NCBI GenBank assembly: GCA_910574865.1
Contig: CAJTDN010000021.1
Coordinates: 8,032-58,923 of the forward strand
Length of the DNA: 50,892 nt
Source: Lachnospiraceae bacterium
Lineage (GTDB): Bacteria > Bacillota > Clostridia > Lachnospirales > Lachnospiraceae
Direction of reading: 5' to 3'
In this document: in pieces, positions 1 through 7,565 of the stretch
Layout: the number at the start of each line of letters is the position of its first letter
Numbering within the stretch: position 1 is the first letter of the stretch
Program-made: the position numbers and the translations under genes
The notes under the pieces: model-generated
What the model was told of the DNA's origin: nothing
The model's database searches: none
What the model saw: only the letters and a program-made list of their open reading frames with translations

Positions 1-866
1 AGCGGGCACAGGCGGATTTGGAACGGCTGGGGGCACAGTCCGGGCAAGGAAACGGCAACGCGAACCAGACCGGAAACGGGCAAGGCAACGCGGGACAAGC
101 CGGGAACGGTAACGCAAACCAGGGTACGGGCCAGGGCGCGAACGGAAGTGGAGGCTCGAGTCTGGTCACAACCCAGGGCACGGGCGGCGACGGTGTTCCC
201 CGTGTCGGGGAGCGGGTCACGTACACGGCCGGCAACTACACGGCGGATTCCTGGGGGAACGGCGCGTGGGGCAACCGGCACAGAAACGAGGCCGTCTACA
301 TCACGAACATCAACCCGGGCGCGCCGAGGCCGGTGCACATCAGTACCGGGAACCGCCTGGGCCAGGGCGACTTAGGCTGGGTGGAACCGCACTCGCAGCT
401 CTGGGGCTTTGCCAAAGGGTGCGAAAGCGTGCCAAGGGACATGCTGGCCGTCACGCAGGAGGAAGGCGCGGAGCTCGTCGTCCGGCCGCAGACGGGAGAA
501 TTCACCGTCCTGAAGAAATACGACTCGATTATCCCGCGTGACATGACGAAGAACCTGTTCGCGTGGGGTGCCATCAACCCGGGAGACCTGGCGGCGCATG
601 GCGCGGTGCCGGAAAACGCGGCCTACGAGGCACTTGAAAAGGCCGGCGAGCGGGCGTTTAAGCGGGCCGGGGCCGGCAACGTGCCAAGTTCGACCGTGGT
701 ACAGAATTTTGACAACGTCCGCTTCGAGATGCCCAACGTCCAGAATTATAACGAGCTGGTTCGCCAGATGCAGGCGGACAACAAGTTCGAGAAGCTCATC
801 CAGTCCATGACCATCGGGCGGATGATGGGCGGGAACTCGCTGGAGAAGTTCAAATTCATTTTTTAA
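1..866 (+). CDS. Phage tail tape-measure protein, C-terminal part (cut by window edge)
   Basis: The reading frame is open to the left edge, so only the C-terminal part is seen. It starts with a low-complexity G/N/Q-rich linker of about 50 residues, followed by a folded region with the block VPRDMLAVTQEEGAELVVRP and then DSIIPRDMTKNLFAWG. This block (invitation to 'read the matrix value', then a short helix ending in FxWG) is typical of the C-termini of tail tape-measure proteins in Clostridia prophages. The protein ends in a short amphipathic tail. The gene is GC-rich and followed by a hairpin. The next gene is on the opposite strand and is not a phage gene, so the prophage appears to stop here. 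Another part of a tape-measure gene lies at the far right end of the window. Confidence 0.6.
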   Translation, partial: RAQADLERLGAQSGQGNGNANQTGNGQGNAGQAGNGNANQGTGQGANGSGGSSLVTTQGTGGDGVPRVGERVTYTAGNYTADSWGNGAWGNRHRNEAVYITNINPGAPRPVHISTGNRLGQGDLGWVEPHSQLWGFAKGCESVPRDMLAVTQEEGAELVVRPQTGEFTVLKKYDSIIPRDMTKNLFAWGAINPGDLAAHGAVPENAAYEALEKAGERAFKRAGAGNVPSSTVVQNFDNVRFEMPNVQNYNELVRQMQADNKFEKLIQSMTIGRMMGGNSLEKFKFIF

Positions 867-870
867 AAGA

Positions 871-900
871 CAAGGGGCGGACAAACTGGCCGCCCCGCTC
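871..900 (+). terminator. Hairpin terminator after the tape-measure fragment
   Basis: GGGGCGG at 874-880 pairs with CCGCCCC at 890-896 around a 9-base loop, directly after the stop codon at 864-866. The following T-run is weak, so this is a likely but not perfect intrinsic terminator. Confidence 0.5.
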
Positions 901-934
901 ATTTCTATTCCATTTCTATGTACTTTTTCCTATC

Positions 935-2497
935 TTAGTGCTGTATCTCCCCCTTCAATGCCGCCATCATCGCCATCAGCATCGGTGCGCCATATTTCGC
1001 GTGTTCGCGCACCAGTTCCACGTCATAATTTTCCAGGCAACGGGTATTTTCATCAAATACCATCACCTGCTGGTGTCCCGGCGTGGATGCCGCCCACCGC
1101 GGAATGGACGGGTTGTTCGGATTTCCGCCCCTTGCAAACGCCATCGCGGCGGAAAAGATTTGCTCCTCCAGCTTCTCCGTCACCCCTTCCATCTGCGTCA
1201 TCGGAACCAGCTCGCAGTTATGGAAGAAGAACGGCACGTCCGCGCAATGCCACGGCAGACTGCTGCCATTTAGCGGCAGGTTCTGGTTGAACAGATACAC
1301 ATATGTATGTTCGTTCACCGCCGCCCTTTTCTCCACGTAGTCGATTTCCGGCCCGCGGAAAATGAAGTCCAATCCAATCAAGTCACACAACGGCCGCTCC
1401 GGATAGGCTTTTTTAAACAACGGGATAAGCTTTTTAACTCCCTCTTCCCCGATGCGTTCCTTCAGCATGGCCTCCTGGGCTTCTTCCGGCATCGCCTTCA
1501 TCGCCTCCCTGTTTCTGAGGCCAAATCCGGTAAATTCCGCGAACACGCTGCCTACCATCAACGGAACATGCGCCGTCTCAATCCGGAACCCGTTCTCACA
1601 AGGCTCCCCGACGTAATGGGCGTTTGGCTGCGGCGCGCAGCCGACATATTTTCCCCGCTTCTGGAATTCGGGCTTTAATTTCTTATAGGCCGCCGCCAAC
1701 CGGTCATAGGCAATGGTTTCCAACTCATGGACGTTCGAAATCCCCAGTTCAGCCATCAAGGCTTCGACCAGTTCCTTGCCGCTTCCCTTCGCGTCGCTAA
1801 GCATCGGGCCAATCACGCCACTCATGTTGATTCCCTTCGCGAACAACCCGTCCGCCGCCGGGGTCTGCAAAAGCGTCGTCACCTTCGCCCCGCCGCCGGA
1901 CTGGCCGAATACCGTCACGTTTTCCGGGTCGCCTCCAAAAGCCGCGATATTATCCTTCACCCAATGAAGCGACATGATCAAGTCGTTCGTCCCATGGTTT
2001 CCAGAATCCTCATATTCCTCGCCAAAATCGGACAAGTCCAGATAGCCGAGGACGTTCAGCCGGTGGTTCACCGTGACCGTGACCACGTCGCCGAACCGAC
2101 TCATGTTTTCCCCCTCGTAGGCAATGTGCTCGATGGCGGAGCCGGACTCGAACCCGCCGCCGTGGAACCACACCATGACCGGGCGTTTTTTGTCATCACA
2201 AGCCGGCGTCCACACGTTCAAATTCTGGCAGTCCTCGTTCATCACCCAGTAACGGTGCGGCACCTGCAGCTCCCCGTTCGGTTTCCCAAGCTCCAACAAC
2301 GGGCACACGTAGCCAAAGCTCGTCGCGTCGAAGATTCCATCCCACGCCTCCACCTCCTCCGGCGCGTGGAAACGCCTGCTCTTCGCATAGGGAATTCCCT
2401 TGAAAACGGAAATACCGTCATAAGAATACCCCTTCACCTTTCCTTTCGTGGTCTGCACCACGTTCTGTTCCTCCGTACAACAAAATTGTTTTTCCAT
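935..2497 (-). CDS. Carboxylesterase (para-nitrobenzyl esterase / type-B COesterase family)
   Basis: A full-length alpha/beta hydrolase of 520 residues that should hydrolyse carboxylic esters; the true substrate cannot be read from sequence. The catalytic set is complete: oxyanion-hole HGGGF at residues 112-116, nucleophile Ser200 in GQSGGG, acid Glu321 in VFAEFTG and His417 in LPWHCAD. There is no signal peptide, so it is probably cytoplasmic. I start at the ATG at 2497 because GGAGGAAAGGAG lies just upstream; the longer frame would begin with a TTG inside that ribosome binding site. It stands alone: the phage fragment on one side is on the other strand, and the AAA gene upstream is separated by 130 bases. 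Confidence 0.9.
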   Translation of the reverse strand: MEKQFCCTEEQNVVQTTKGKVKGYSYDGISVFKGIPYAKSRRFHAPEEVEAWDGIFDATSFGYVCPLLELGKPNGELQVPHRYWVMNEDCQNLNVWTPACDDKKRPVMVWFHGGGFESGSAIEHIAYEGENMSRFGDVVTVTVNHRLNVLGYLDLSDFGEEYEDSGNHGTNDLIMSLHWVKDNIAAFGGDPENVTVFGQSGGGAKVTTLLQTPAADGLFAKGINMSGVIGPMLSDAKGSGKELVEALMAELGISNVHELETIAYDRLAAAYKKLKPEFQKRGKYVGCAPQPNAHYVGEPCENGFRIETAHVPLMVGSVFAEFTGFGLRNREAMKAMPEEAQEAMLKERIGEEGVKKLIPLFKKAYPERPLCDLIGLDFIFRGPEIDYVEKRAAVNEHTYVYLFNQNLPLNGSSLPWHCADVPFFFHNCELVPMTQMEGVTEKLEEQIFSAAMAFARGGNPNNPSIPRWAASTPGHQQVMVFDENTRCLENYDVELVREHAKYGAPMLMAMMAALKGEIQH

Positions 2498-2628
2498 ACG
2501 AAAGCTCCTTTCCTCCAAATTAATAAAAACGTTTATAACACATGGATTCTTCCATGATAACGTTCACCTATAACCTTTCCAATCACCACGTTACCCCTTG
2601 CGGCCGAAGACCGTAAATCACAACGCTG

Positions 2629-4206
2629 TTACGCCAACGTCACTTTCTCAATCACGCAACGATGCGGCTTGTTCTTGTCATCCTTGTCATAATTCACGCC
2701 GACCAGCAGCACTTCTCCCGCATACCCTTCCAATGCTTGCGCGTATTTCCTCTCTTTAATCTGCTCAATGGCCGTCCTGGCCGACTTGTCATACTTCAAC
2801 TCAACCACAAGGGCGGGCTTGTCGCTAAAGGGCAGCGGCAAAAATACGACGTCGGCGAACCCCCGCCCGGTCGGCAGCTCCCGGATCATCTTGTAATCCT
2901 TCCTCGCGCTGTAGTACGCAAGGCCGATGGCGCACCCCAAGGAATTCTCATCATTGTAGGTCAAAATCGAAGCCACTTCCATGTGCGCCATGTCAAGTCC
3001 CTCGGCCACCTTTTCCCCATCACAAAGAAGCGTGTCCTCAAGAAGCCTCTCGGAAGCCTTCAAGACCTTCATCACCTCCGGCCAGCCGCCGACGCTCATC
3101 GCGTTTTCAAATTCCTCGACGATTTCCTTATTCGGAATAAACGCCTCCCTTGCCACGGAATCATAGCCAAGATACCCGAGGTGGATAAGCAATGTCAGAA
3201 CGTCGTCCTTTGTCTCGAAATTCCTCATGTCATTCTGGAAACTGCGCGTGTTCACCTTGACATGCTCCCCGCCGAGCATTTTCACGATATCGACACGAAG
3301 CCCGTCAAAATCCATGTCCATGTATACCTTCAAGGCCTCGTAAGTCTCCGTCGAGGTCCAATAATTCGAAAAATCCTGGCAACTCATCGCCTCCACCACA
3401 GATTTCGGATTATACACATGCTTAAACTTCTTAAGCATGTAGCCGTCATACCAACTGCCCGTCTCTGCAAAATCCATGTCAAACCGCCCACATAATTCCT
3501 TTACCTCTTCCTCCGTAAAGCCCGTGTATTCCTCCAGCACCTTTTGGTTCGTCATCGAATATTCACGGAACATGTTCAACGCGGAATGCTGTCCATATTT
3601 CTTCACGGGCAATATCCCCGTCGCATAGGCAAGCGCGACATAGACCTGATCCTTCAGGAGGTTTCGCAGGAAGTCGAGATACTGTTTTTGCATTTCCTCC
3701 GATTCCTGGCGTTCGCGCATCACGCAGTCCCACTCGTCAATCAGAAAGATGAACTGATTCCCGGTTTCCACATAAATCTGCTCCAACACAGCCGCAAGAA
3801 CCGTCTCTTCTTCAGAAAACAATTCCCTGTACGCTTTCCTTAAATCCTTGATTACCAGTTGCTCCAGATATTCCGTCATGTCCTGCTTTTTCGCCCGAAT
3901 AAGAAACTGTTGCATGTTCAAATAAATCACGTCATACTGATTCAAATGTTCCTCATAAGAAGGATCCTTTTCGATTTTCAACCCCGCGAACAATTCCCTT
4001 GAATCACAGCCACGGCCATAATAGGCGGCCAGCATTTCCAACGCCATTGATTTTCCGAAACGGCGCGGCCTACTGACACAAGCATACTTTTCTTTTGTGT
4101 TAAAGAGCTTGTTCGTACATGCGATCAACCCCGTTTTGTCCACGTATATTTCGGAACGGATGGATTCCCAAAAACCCCTATTTCCCGGATTCAAATAAAT
4201 TCCCAT
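2629..4206 (-). CDS. AAA-ATPase-like / PD-(D/E)XK nuclease-like protein (intact copy)
   Basis: 525 residues with two parts. The N-terminal AAA-ATPase-like half (family PF09820 type) has a Walker-A-like RPRRFGKS at 46-53 and a Walker B FLIDEWD around 154-160. The C-terminal part has a PD-(D/E)XK-like pattern: D in FADVV, then VVELKYDKS, then a QIKERKY helix. These proteins are abundant in gut Clostridia and Bacteroidetes; their role is unproven, with defence or mobile-element functions proposed. The ATG at 4206 is chosen because GGGGAGGTG lies six bases upstream; a longer frame would overlap the preceding gene. The upstream yunG gene ends 14 bases away, so the two are probably co-transcribed. 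A decayed second copy lies just upstream at 4.7-5.7 kb. Confidence 0.85.
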   Translation of the reverse strand: MGIYLNPGNRGFWESIRSEIYVDKTGLIACTNKLFNTKEKYACVSRPRRFGKSMALEMLAAYYGRGCDSRELFAGLKIEKDPSYEEHLNQYDVIYLNMQQFLIRAKKQDMTEYLEQLVIKDLRKAYRELFSEEETVLAAVLEQIYVETGNQFIFLIDEWDCVMRERQESEEMQKQYLDFLRNLLKDQVYVALAYATGILPVKKYGQHSALNMFREYSMTNQKVLEEYTGFTEEEVKELCGRFDMDFAETGSWYDGYMLKKFKHVYNPKSVVEAMSCQDFSNYWTSTETYEALKVYMDMDFDGLRVDIVKMLGGEHVKVNTRSFQNDMRNFETKDDVLTLLIHLGYLGYDSVAREAFIPNKEIVEEFENAMSVGGWPEVMKVLKASERLLEDTLLCDGEKVAEGLDMAHMEVASILTYNDENSLGCAIGLAYYSARKDYKMIRELPTGRGFADVVFLPLPFSDKPALVVELKYDKSARTAIEQIKERKYAQALEGYAGEVLLVGVNYDKDDKNKPHRCVIEKVTLA

Positions 4207-4220
4207 AAGACACCTCCCCG

Positions 4221-4652
4221 TCACACGGATCTTCGCAATCTCGCCTTCAGGTATTCATACCTCTGCCGCTTCTCTTCCTTCGCAAAATGCACTTCACGGA
4301 ATTGCTCCGGATTATTTTCATAATCAAGCACTTCCTCCCCGAACTGCTCACTTGTCAAGTCAAAAACGCAGTCTCCCACCACGTTATAACAGTGATAGTT
4401 TCCGCCTTCCCGCTGTATCCCATACACCTTTCCACCAAAAATGTCCTGCGCCAGAAACGCCGTGACGGAACATTGGCCAAGCATCTTGTTTTCCTCACTC
4501 CACCCCGTCCGCATCCTCGGGGCACAAGTATACTCGCACCAAATGCCACAAAGCGCGTCATACAAATCCCTCGGTGTCTGTATTCCCTCATACTCATCCG
4601 TGACCGCCAGAGCATCTGCCCGCTCCCATCCATAAAACTTATAATCATTCAT
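4221..4652 (-). CDS. YunG-like small protein
   Basis: 143 residues matching the YunG-like family of Firmicutes, whose function is unknown. Recognisable blocks are the N-terminal W-containing segment, CAPRMRTGWS, MLGQCSVTAFLAQDIFGG, NYHCYNVV and DLTSEQFG. The conserved Cys in GQC and His in YHC would suit a papain-like or transglutaminase-like fold, but that is inference. It precedes the AAA/PD-(D/E)XK gene by 14 bases. The C-terminus QRYEYLKARLRRS has a homologous leftover upstream of the second AAA copy, so the pair was duplicated as a unit. Confidence 0.75.
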   Translation of the reverse strand: MNDYKFYGWERADALAVTDEYEGIQTPRDLYDALCGIWCEYTCAPRMRTGWSEENKMLGQCSVTAFLAQDIFGGKVYGIQREGGNYHCYNVVGDCVFDLTSEQFGEEVLDYENNPEQFREVHFAKEEKRQRYEYLKARLRRSV

Positions 4653-4700
4653 TTCCCCAATTCCCGCCTTTCATGATTTCCCTCTAAATAGTGATGTTGT

Positions 4701-5739
4701 TTATTCAGGTATTATCATCTTCTCAATCACGCAGCGATGCGGCTTGTTCTTGTCATCCTTGTCATAGTTCACGCCGACCAGCAGCACTTCTCCCGCATAC
4801 CCTTCTAGTGCATGTGTATACTTTCTCTCCTTAATCTGCTCAATGGCCGCATGGGCGGACTTGTCATACTTCAACTCAACCACGAGGGCGGGCTTGTCGC
4901 TAAAGGTCAGCGGCAAAAACACGACGTCGGCGAACCCCCACCCGGTCGGCAGCTCCCGGATCATCTTGTAATCCTTCCTCGCGCTATAGTACGCGAGGCC
5001 GATGGCGCACCCCAAGGAATTCTCATCATTGTAGGTCAAAATCGAAGCCACTTCCATGTGCGCCATGTCAAGTCCCTCGGCCACCTTTTCCCCATCACAA
5101 AGAAGCGTGTCCTCAAGGAGCCGCTCGGAAGCCTTCAAGACCTTCATCACCTCCGGCCAGCCACCGACGCTCATCGCGTTTTCAAATTCCTCGACGATTT
5201 CCTTATTCGGAATAAACGCCTCCCTTGCCACGGAATCATAGCCAAGATACCCGAGGTGGATGAGCAATGTCAGAACGTCGTCCTTTGTCTCGAAATTCCT
5301 CATGTCATTCTGGAAACTGCGCGTGTTCACCCTGACATGCTCCCCGCCGAGCATTTTCACGATATCGGCACGGAGCCCGTCAAAATCCATGTCCATGTAT
5401 GTCTTCAAGGCCTCGTAAGTCTCCGTCGAGGTCCAATAGTTCGAGAAATCCTGGCAGCGCATCGCCCCCACCACGGATTTCGGGTTATACACATGCATCC
5501 TTTTCGATTTTCAACCCCGCGAACAATTCCCTCGAATCACAGCCACGGCCATAATAGGCGGCCAACATCTTCAACGCCATGGATTTTCCAAACCGTCTCG
5601 GCCTGCTGACACAGGCAAACTTCTCTTCTGTGTTAAGGAGCTTGTTCGTACATGCAATCAGTCCCGTCTTGTCCACGTATATTTCGGAACGAATCGATTC
5701 CCAAAACCCTCTGTTTCCCGGATTCAAATAAATTCCCAT
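4701..5739 (-). pseudogene. AAA-ATPase-like / PD-(D/E)XK gene, second copy with internal deletion and frameshift
   Basis: A near-identical copy of the gene at 2629-4206 that has lost its middle. The first 81 codons, including the Walker-A-like RPRRFGKS, are intact (5739 down to about 5507). The sequence then jumps to the HVYNPKS region, skipping what corresponds to 3422-3963 of the intact copy, about 542 bp. Since 542 is not a multiple of three, the frame also shifts and the first reading frame stops at 5485. The lost part holds the Walker B motif. The C-terminal nuclease-like half remains open in its own frame from 5498 to 4701. The start and GGGGAGGTG-like ribosome binding site are kept. 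No function as an ATPase is expected. Confidence 0.9.
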
Positions 5740-5768
5740 AAGGCACCTCCCCGCCAATACACAAAAAA

Positions 5769-5814
5769 CTATGACCTCCCCAGCTCATCCCGCAGGTACT
5801 TATACCTCGGCCGT
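5769..5814 (-). pseudogene. YunG C-terminal remnant
   Basis: Reading the minus strand gives PRYKYLRDELGRS followed by a stop codon at 5769-5771, matching the last residues (QRYEYLKARLRRS) of the intact yunG-like gene at 4221-4652. It sits exactly where yunG should stand, just before the decayed AAA copy. Only about 14 codons survive; DNA further upstream belongs to the MATE gene region. Confidence 0.7.
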
Positions 5815-5861
5815 TTTTATCCCTCGGTATAAGTGTACCACATCCATCATCCTCACGCAAT

Positions 5862-7220
5862 CTACCTTTTCCCATTTATCCTCCGATAAACGAACATGAA
5901 CGTAATCACGTGCGCGGCCAACGTGATGAGCCAGGAAACCGGATACGTGATATAAAGCATGTCCGTGGTATGGTGCGTCTGGAATACCGTGGCAATCCAG
6001 ATGAGCCGCAGGCCGCAGGCCCCCACGAGGGAAACGATCATCGGCCCGACCGACCTGCCAACGCCGCGCAGCGACCCCACCATGCAATCCATCATGCCGC
6101 AGAGGAAATAGACGGTGCAAATATATTTCATCCGCGCCAGCCCGGCCTCCACCACCGCCGCGCTGGACGAATAAATGTGGAGCAGGGGCTTTCCGAACAT
6201 ATACGCCAGATTTCCAGTGACAAGACCAACGACCAGGACAATCAACTGGCATTCGACCAGCACTTTGAGGATTCGCTTCTTCTCCCCCGCCCCATAATTC
6301 TGCCCGGTGAACGTAAGCGCCGTCTGGTGCACGGAGTTCATCGCCAGATAAACGAAACCCTCCAGGTTGGCGGCGGCGCTGTTGCCGGCCACCACCGTGC
6401 TGCCGAACGAATTGATTGCCGACTGGATGACGACGTTGGATAGGGAGAAGACGGAACCCTGCAGGCCCGCCGGGACACCAATCTGCACCACCCTGAGCAA
6501 AATACGCCAGTCAATCCCCATCCGCCGGAAATCAAAATGCAGGATTCCGTCGTCACGAACCATATAAGACAAAACCAATGCCGCTGAAATATACTGCGAA
6601 ACGACCGTGGCGACGGCCACGCCCGCCACGCCCATGGAAAAACGGATGACGAGGAGCAGGTTCAAAAGGACGTTAATCACGCCCGCCGCCGACAAATAGC
6701 AGAGCGGCGTTTTCGTGTTCCCCGAAGCCCGAAGGATGGCCGAGCCATAATTAAACACCATGCTGGCCGGCATGCCCAGGAAATAGATTTTCAAGTAAAG
6801 TGCCGCCAGGTCAATCACGTCCTTTGGCGACCCCATCCATCCGAGAATGGTTCCGGAAGCGAAAAAGCCCAAGACGGCGATGGCCACGCCGCAAATGAGG
6901 CTCAACGTGATGCTCGTGTGGACGGCCTTGGAAATGCGCTCTTTCTCCCCCGAACCATAGCACTGGGCCACGACAACATTGGCCCCGACGGACAGCCCCA
7001 TGAACACGCTGACCAGCAAATTAATCAACGACGACGTGGAACCCACGGCCGCCAGCGACTCGTTGCCCGCATAACGACCCACGACGATGATGTCCGCCGC
7101 GTTAAACAGCAATTGCAACACGCCGGAAAGCATGATTGGTATCGTAAAAGCCACCATCTTTCCCAATAACGGCCCGTGCGTCATGTCCACTTCTTTTGAT
7201 TTCACCTTTCCCAATTTCAC
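5862..7220 (-). CDS. MATE family multidrug/toxin exporter
   Basis: A 12-helix MATE transporter, expected to export cationic or organic compounds in exchange for Na+ or H+ across the cell membrane. The N-terminal signature DMTHGPLL followed by SGVLQLLFNAADIIVVGRYAG is typical, and the two homologous bundles each contain a GxGxG/Q-rich segment (VAQCYGSGE, FTGQNYGAGEK). The start is uncertain. The frame stays open to 7367, but a promoter-like -10 TATAAT lies at 7351-7356, so translation must begin downstream. A 50-bp stretch around 7255-7305 is also repeated in non-coding DNA near 12.6 kb, which argues against coding there. I chose GTG at 7220; ATG at 7253 and GTG at 7229 are alternatives. Confidence 0.88.
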   Translation of the reverse strand: MKLGKVKSKEVDMTHGPLLGKMVAFTIPIMLSGVLQLLFNAADIIVVGRYAGNESLAAVGSTSSLINLLVSVFMGLSVGANVVVAQCYGSGEKERISKAVHTSITLSLICGVAIAVLGFFASGTILGWMGSPKDVIDLAALYLKIYFLGMPASMVFNYGSAILRASGNTKTPLCYLSAAGVINVLLNLLLVIRFSMGVAGVAVATVVSQYISAALVLSYMVRDDGILHFDFRRMGIDWRILLRVVQIGVPAGLQGSVFSLSNVVIQSAINSFGSTVVAGNSAAANLEGFVYLAMNSVHQTALTFTGQNYGAGEKKRILKVLVECQLIVLVVGLVTGNLAYMFGKPLLHIYSSSAAVVEAGLARMKYICTVYFLCGMMDCMVGSLRGVGRSVGPMIVSLVGACGLRLIWIATVFQTHHTTDMLYITYPVSWLITLAAHVITFMFVYRRINGKR

Positions 7221-7350
7221 AATTCCCACCCGCTTTCTAACATAAACACGCATATTTGCCAACGCAAACAACACCATGGATAAAAGCCGACCGCCTCGTT
7301 CCATGTACTTCCACATGCCCGTGGCATACGGATTGCCCCATGTCTGTACC

Positions 7351-7378
7351 ATTATATACCTTTCCAAAAAAGATGCAA
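7351..7378 (-). promoter_or_regulatory. Promoter for the MATE gene
   Basis: On the minus strand, TTGCAT (7373-7378) and TATAAT (7351-7356) are separated by 16 bp, a good vegetative promoter. Transcription would start near 7344, leaving a leader of roughly 120 nt before the chosen start codon. Confidence 0.6.
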
Positions 7379-7406
7379 GTTTTTCACACGATTTTCCTTT
7401 TCTTAC

Positions 7407-7435
7407 TTTTCTTATGCATCCAAATTTGCTATACT
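7407..7435 (+). promoter_or_regulatory. Probable promoter of the RNA element / debranching-enzyme gene
   Basis: A -10 TATACT lies at 7430-7435; the -35 is poor. Transcription would start about 7442-7448, at the very first bases of the structured RNA at 7449, so the RNA would be the 5' end of the transcript. Confidence 0.45.
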
Positions 7436-7448
7436 TGAATTATCATAA

Positions 7449-7546
7449 GGAAACTCCGCGCGACTAGGCTCGTAAAGAACCTCGCCAAGACTTGCGGAGT
7501 ACATTCGCACCTAGGCATCCAAAACACGGATGCCAAGTGCTCATAG
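7449..7546 (+). ncRNA. Structured 98-nt RNA element, copy 1 (leader of debranching enzyme)
   Basis: A 98-nt sequence that recurs at 32355-32452 on the other strand with about 80% identity and equal length. Stems visible here: P1 ACTCCGC (7453-7459) with GCGGAGT (7494-7500); an invariant ACATTC linker; an outer stem GCAC (7507-7510) with GTGC (7537-7540); inside it GGCATCC (7514-7520) with GGATGCC (7528-7534). The other copy keeps these stems with compensating changes. It ends 20 bases before the start codon at 7566. It could be a cis-regulator or a separate small RNA. I do not recognise the family. Confidence 0.6.
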
Positions 7547-7565
7547 TAAGAAAGGATACCTAATC

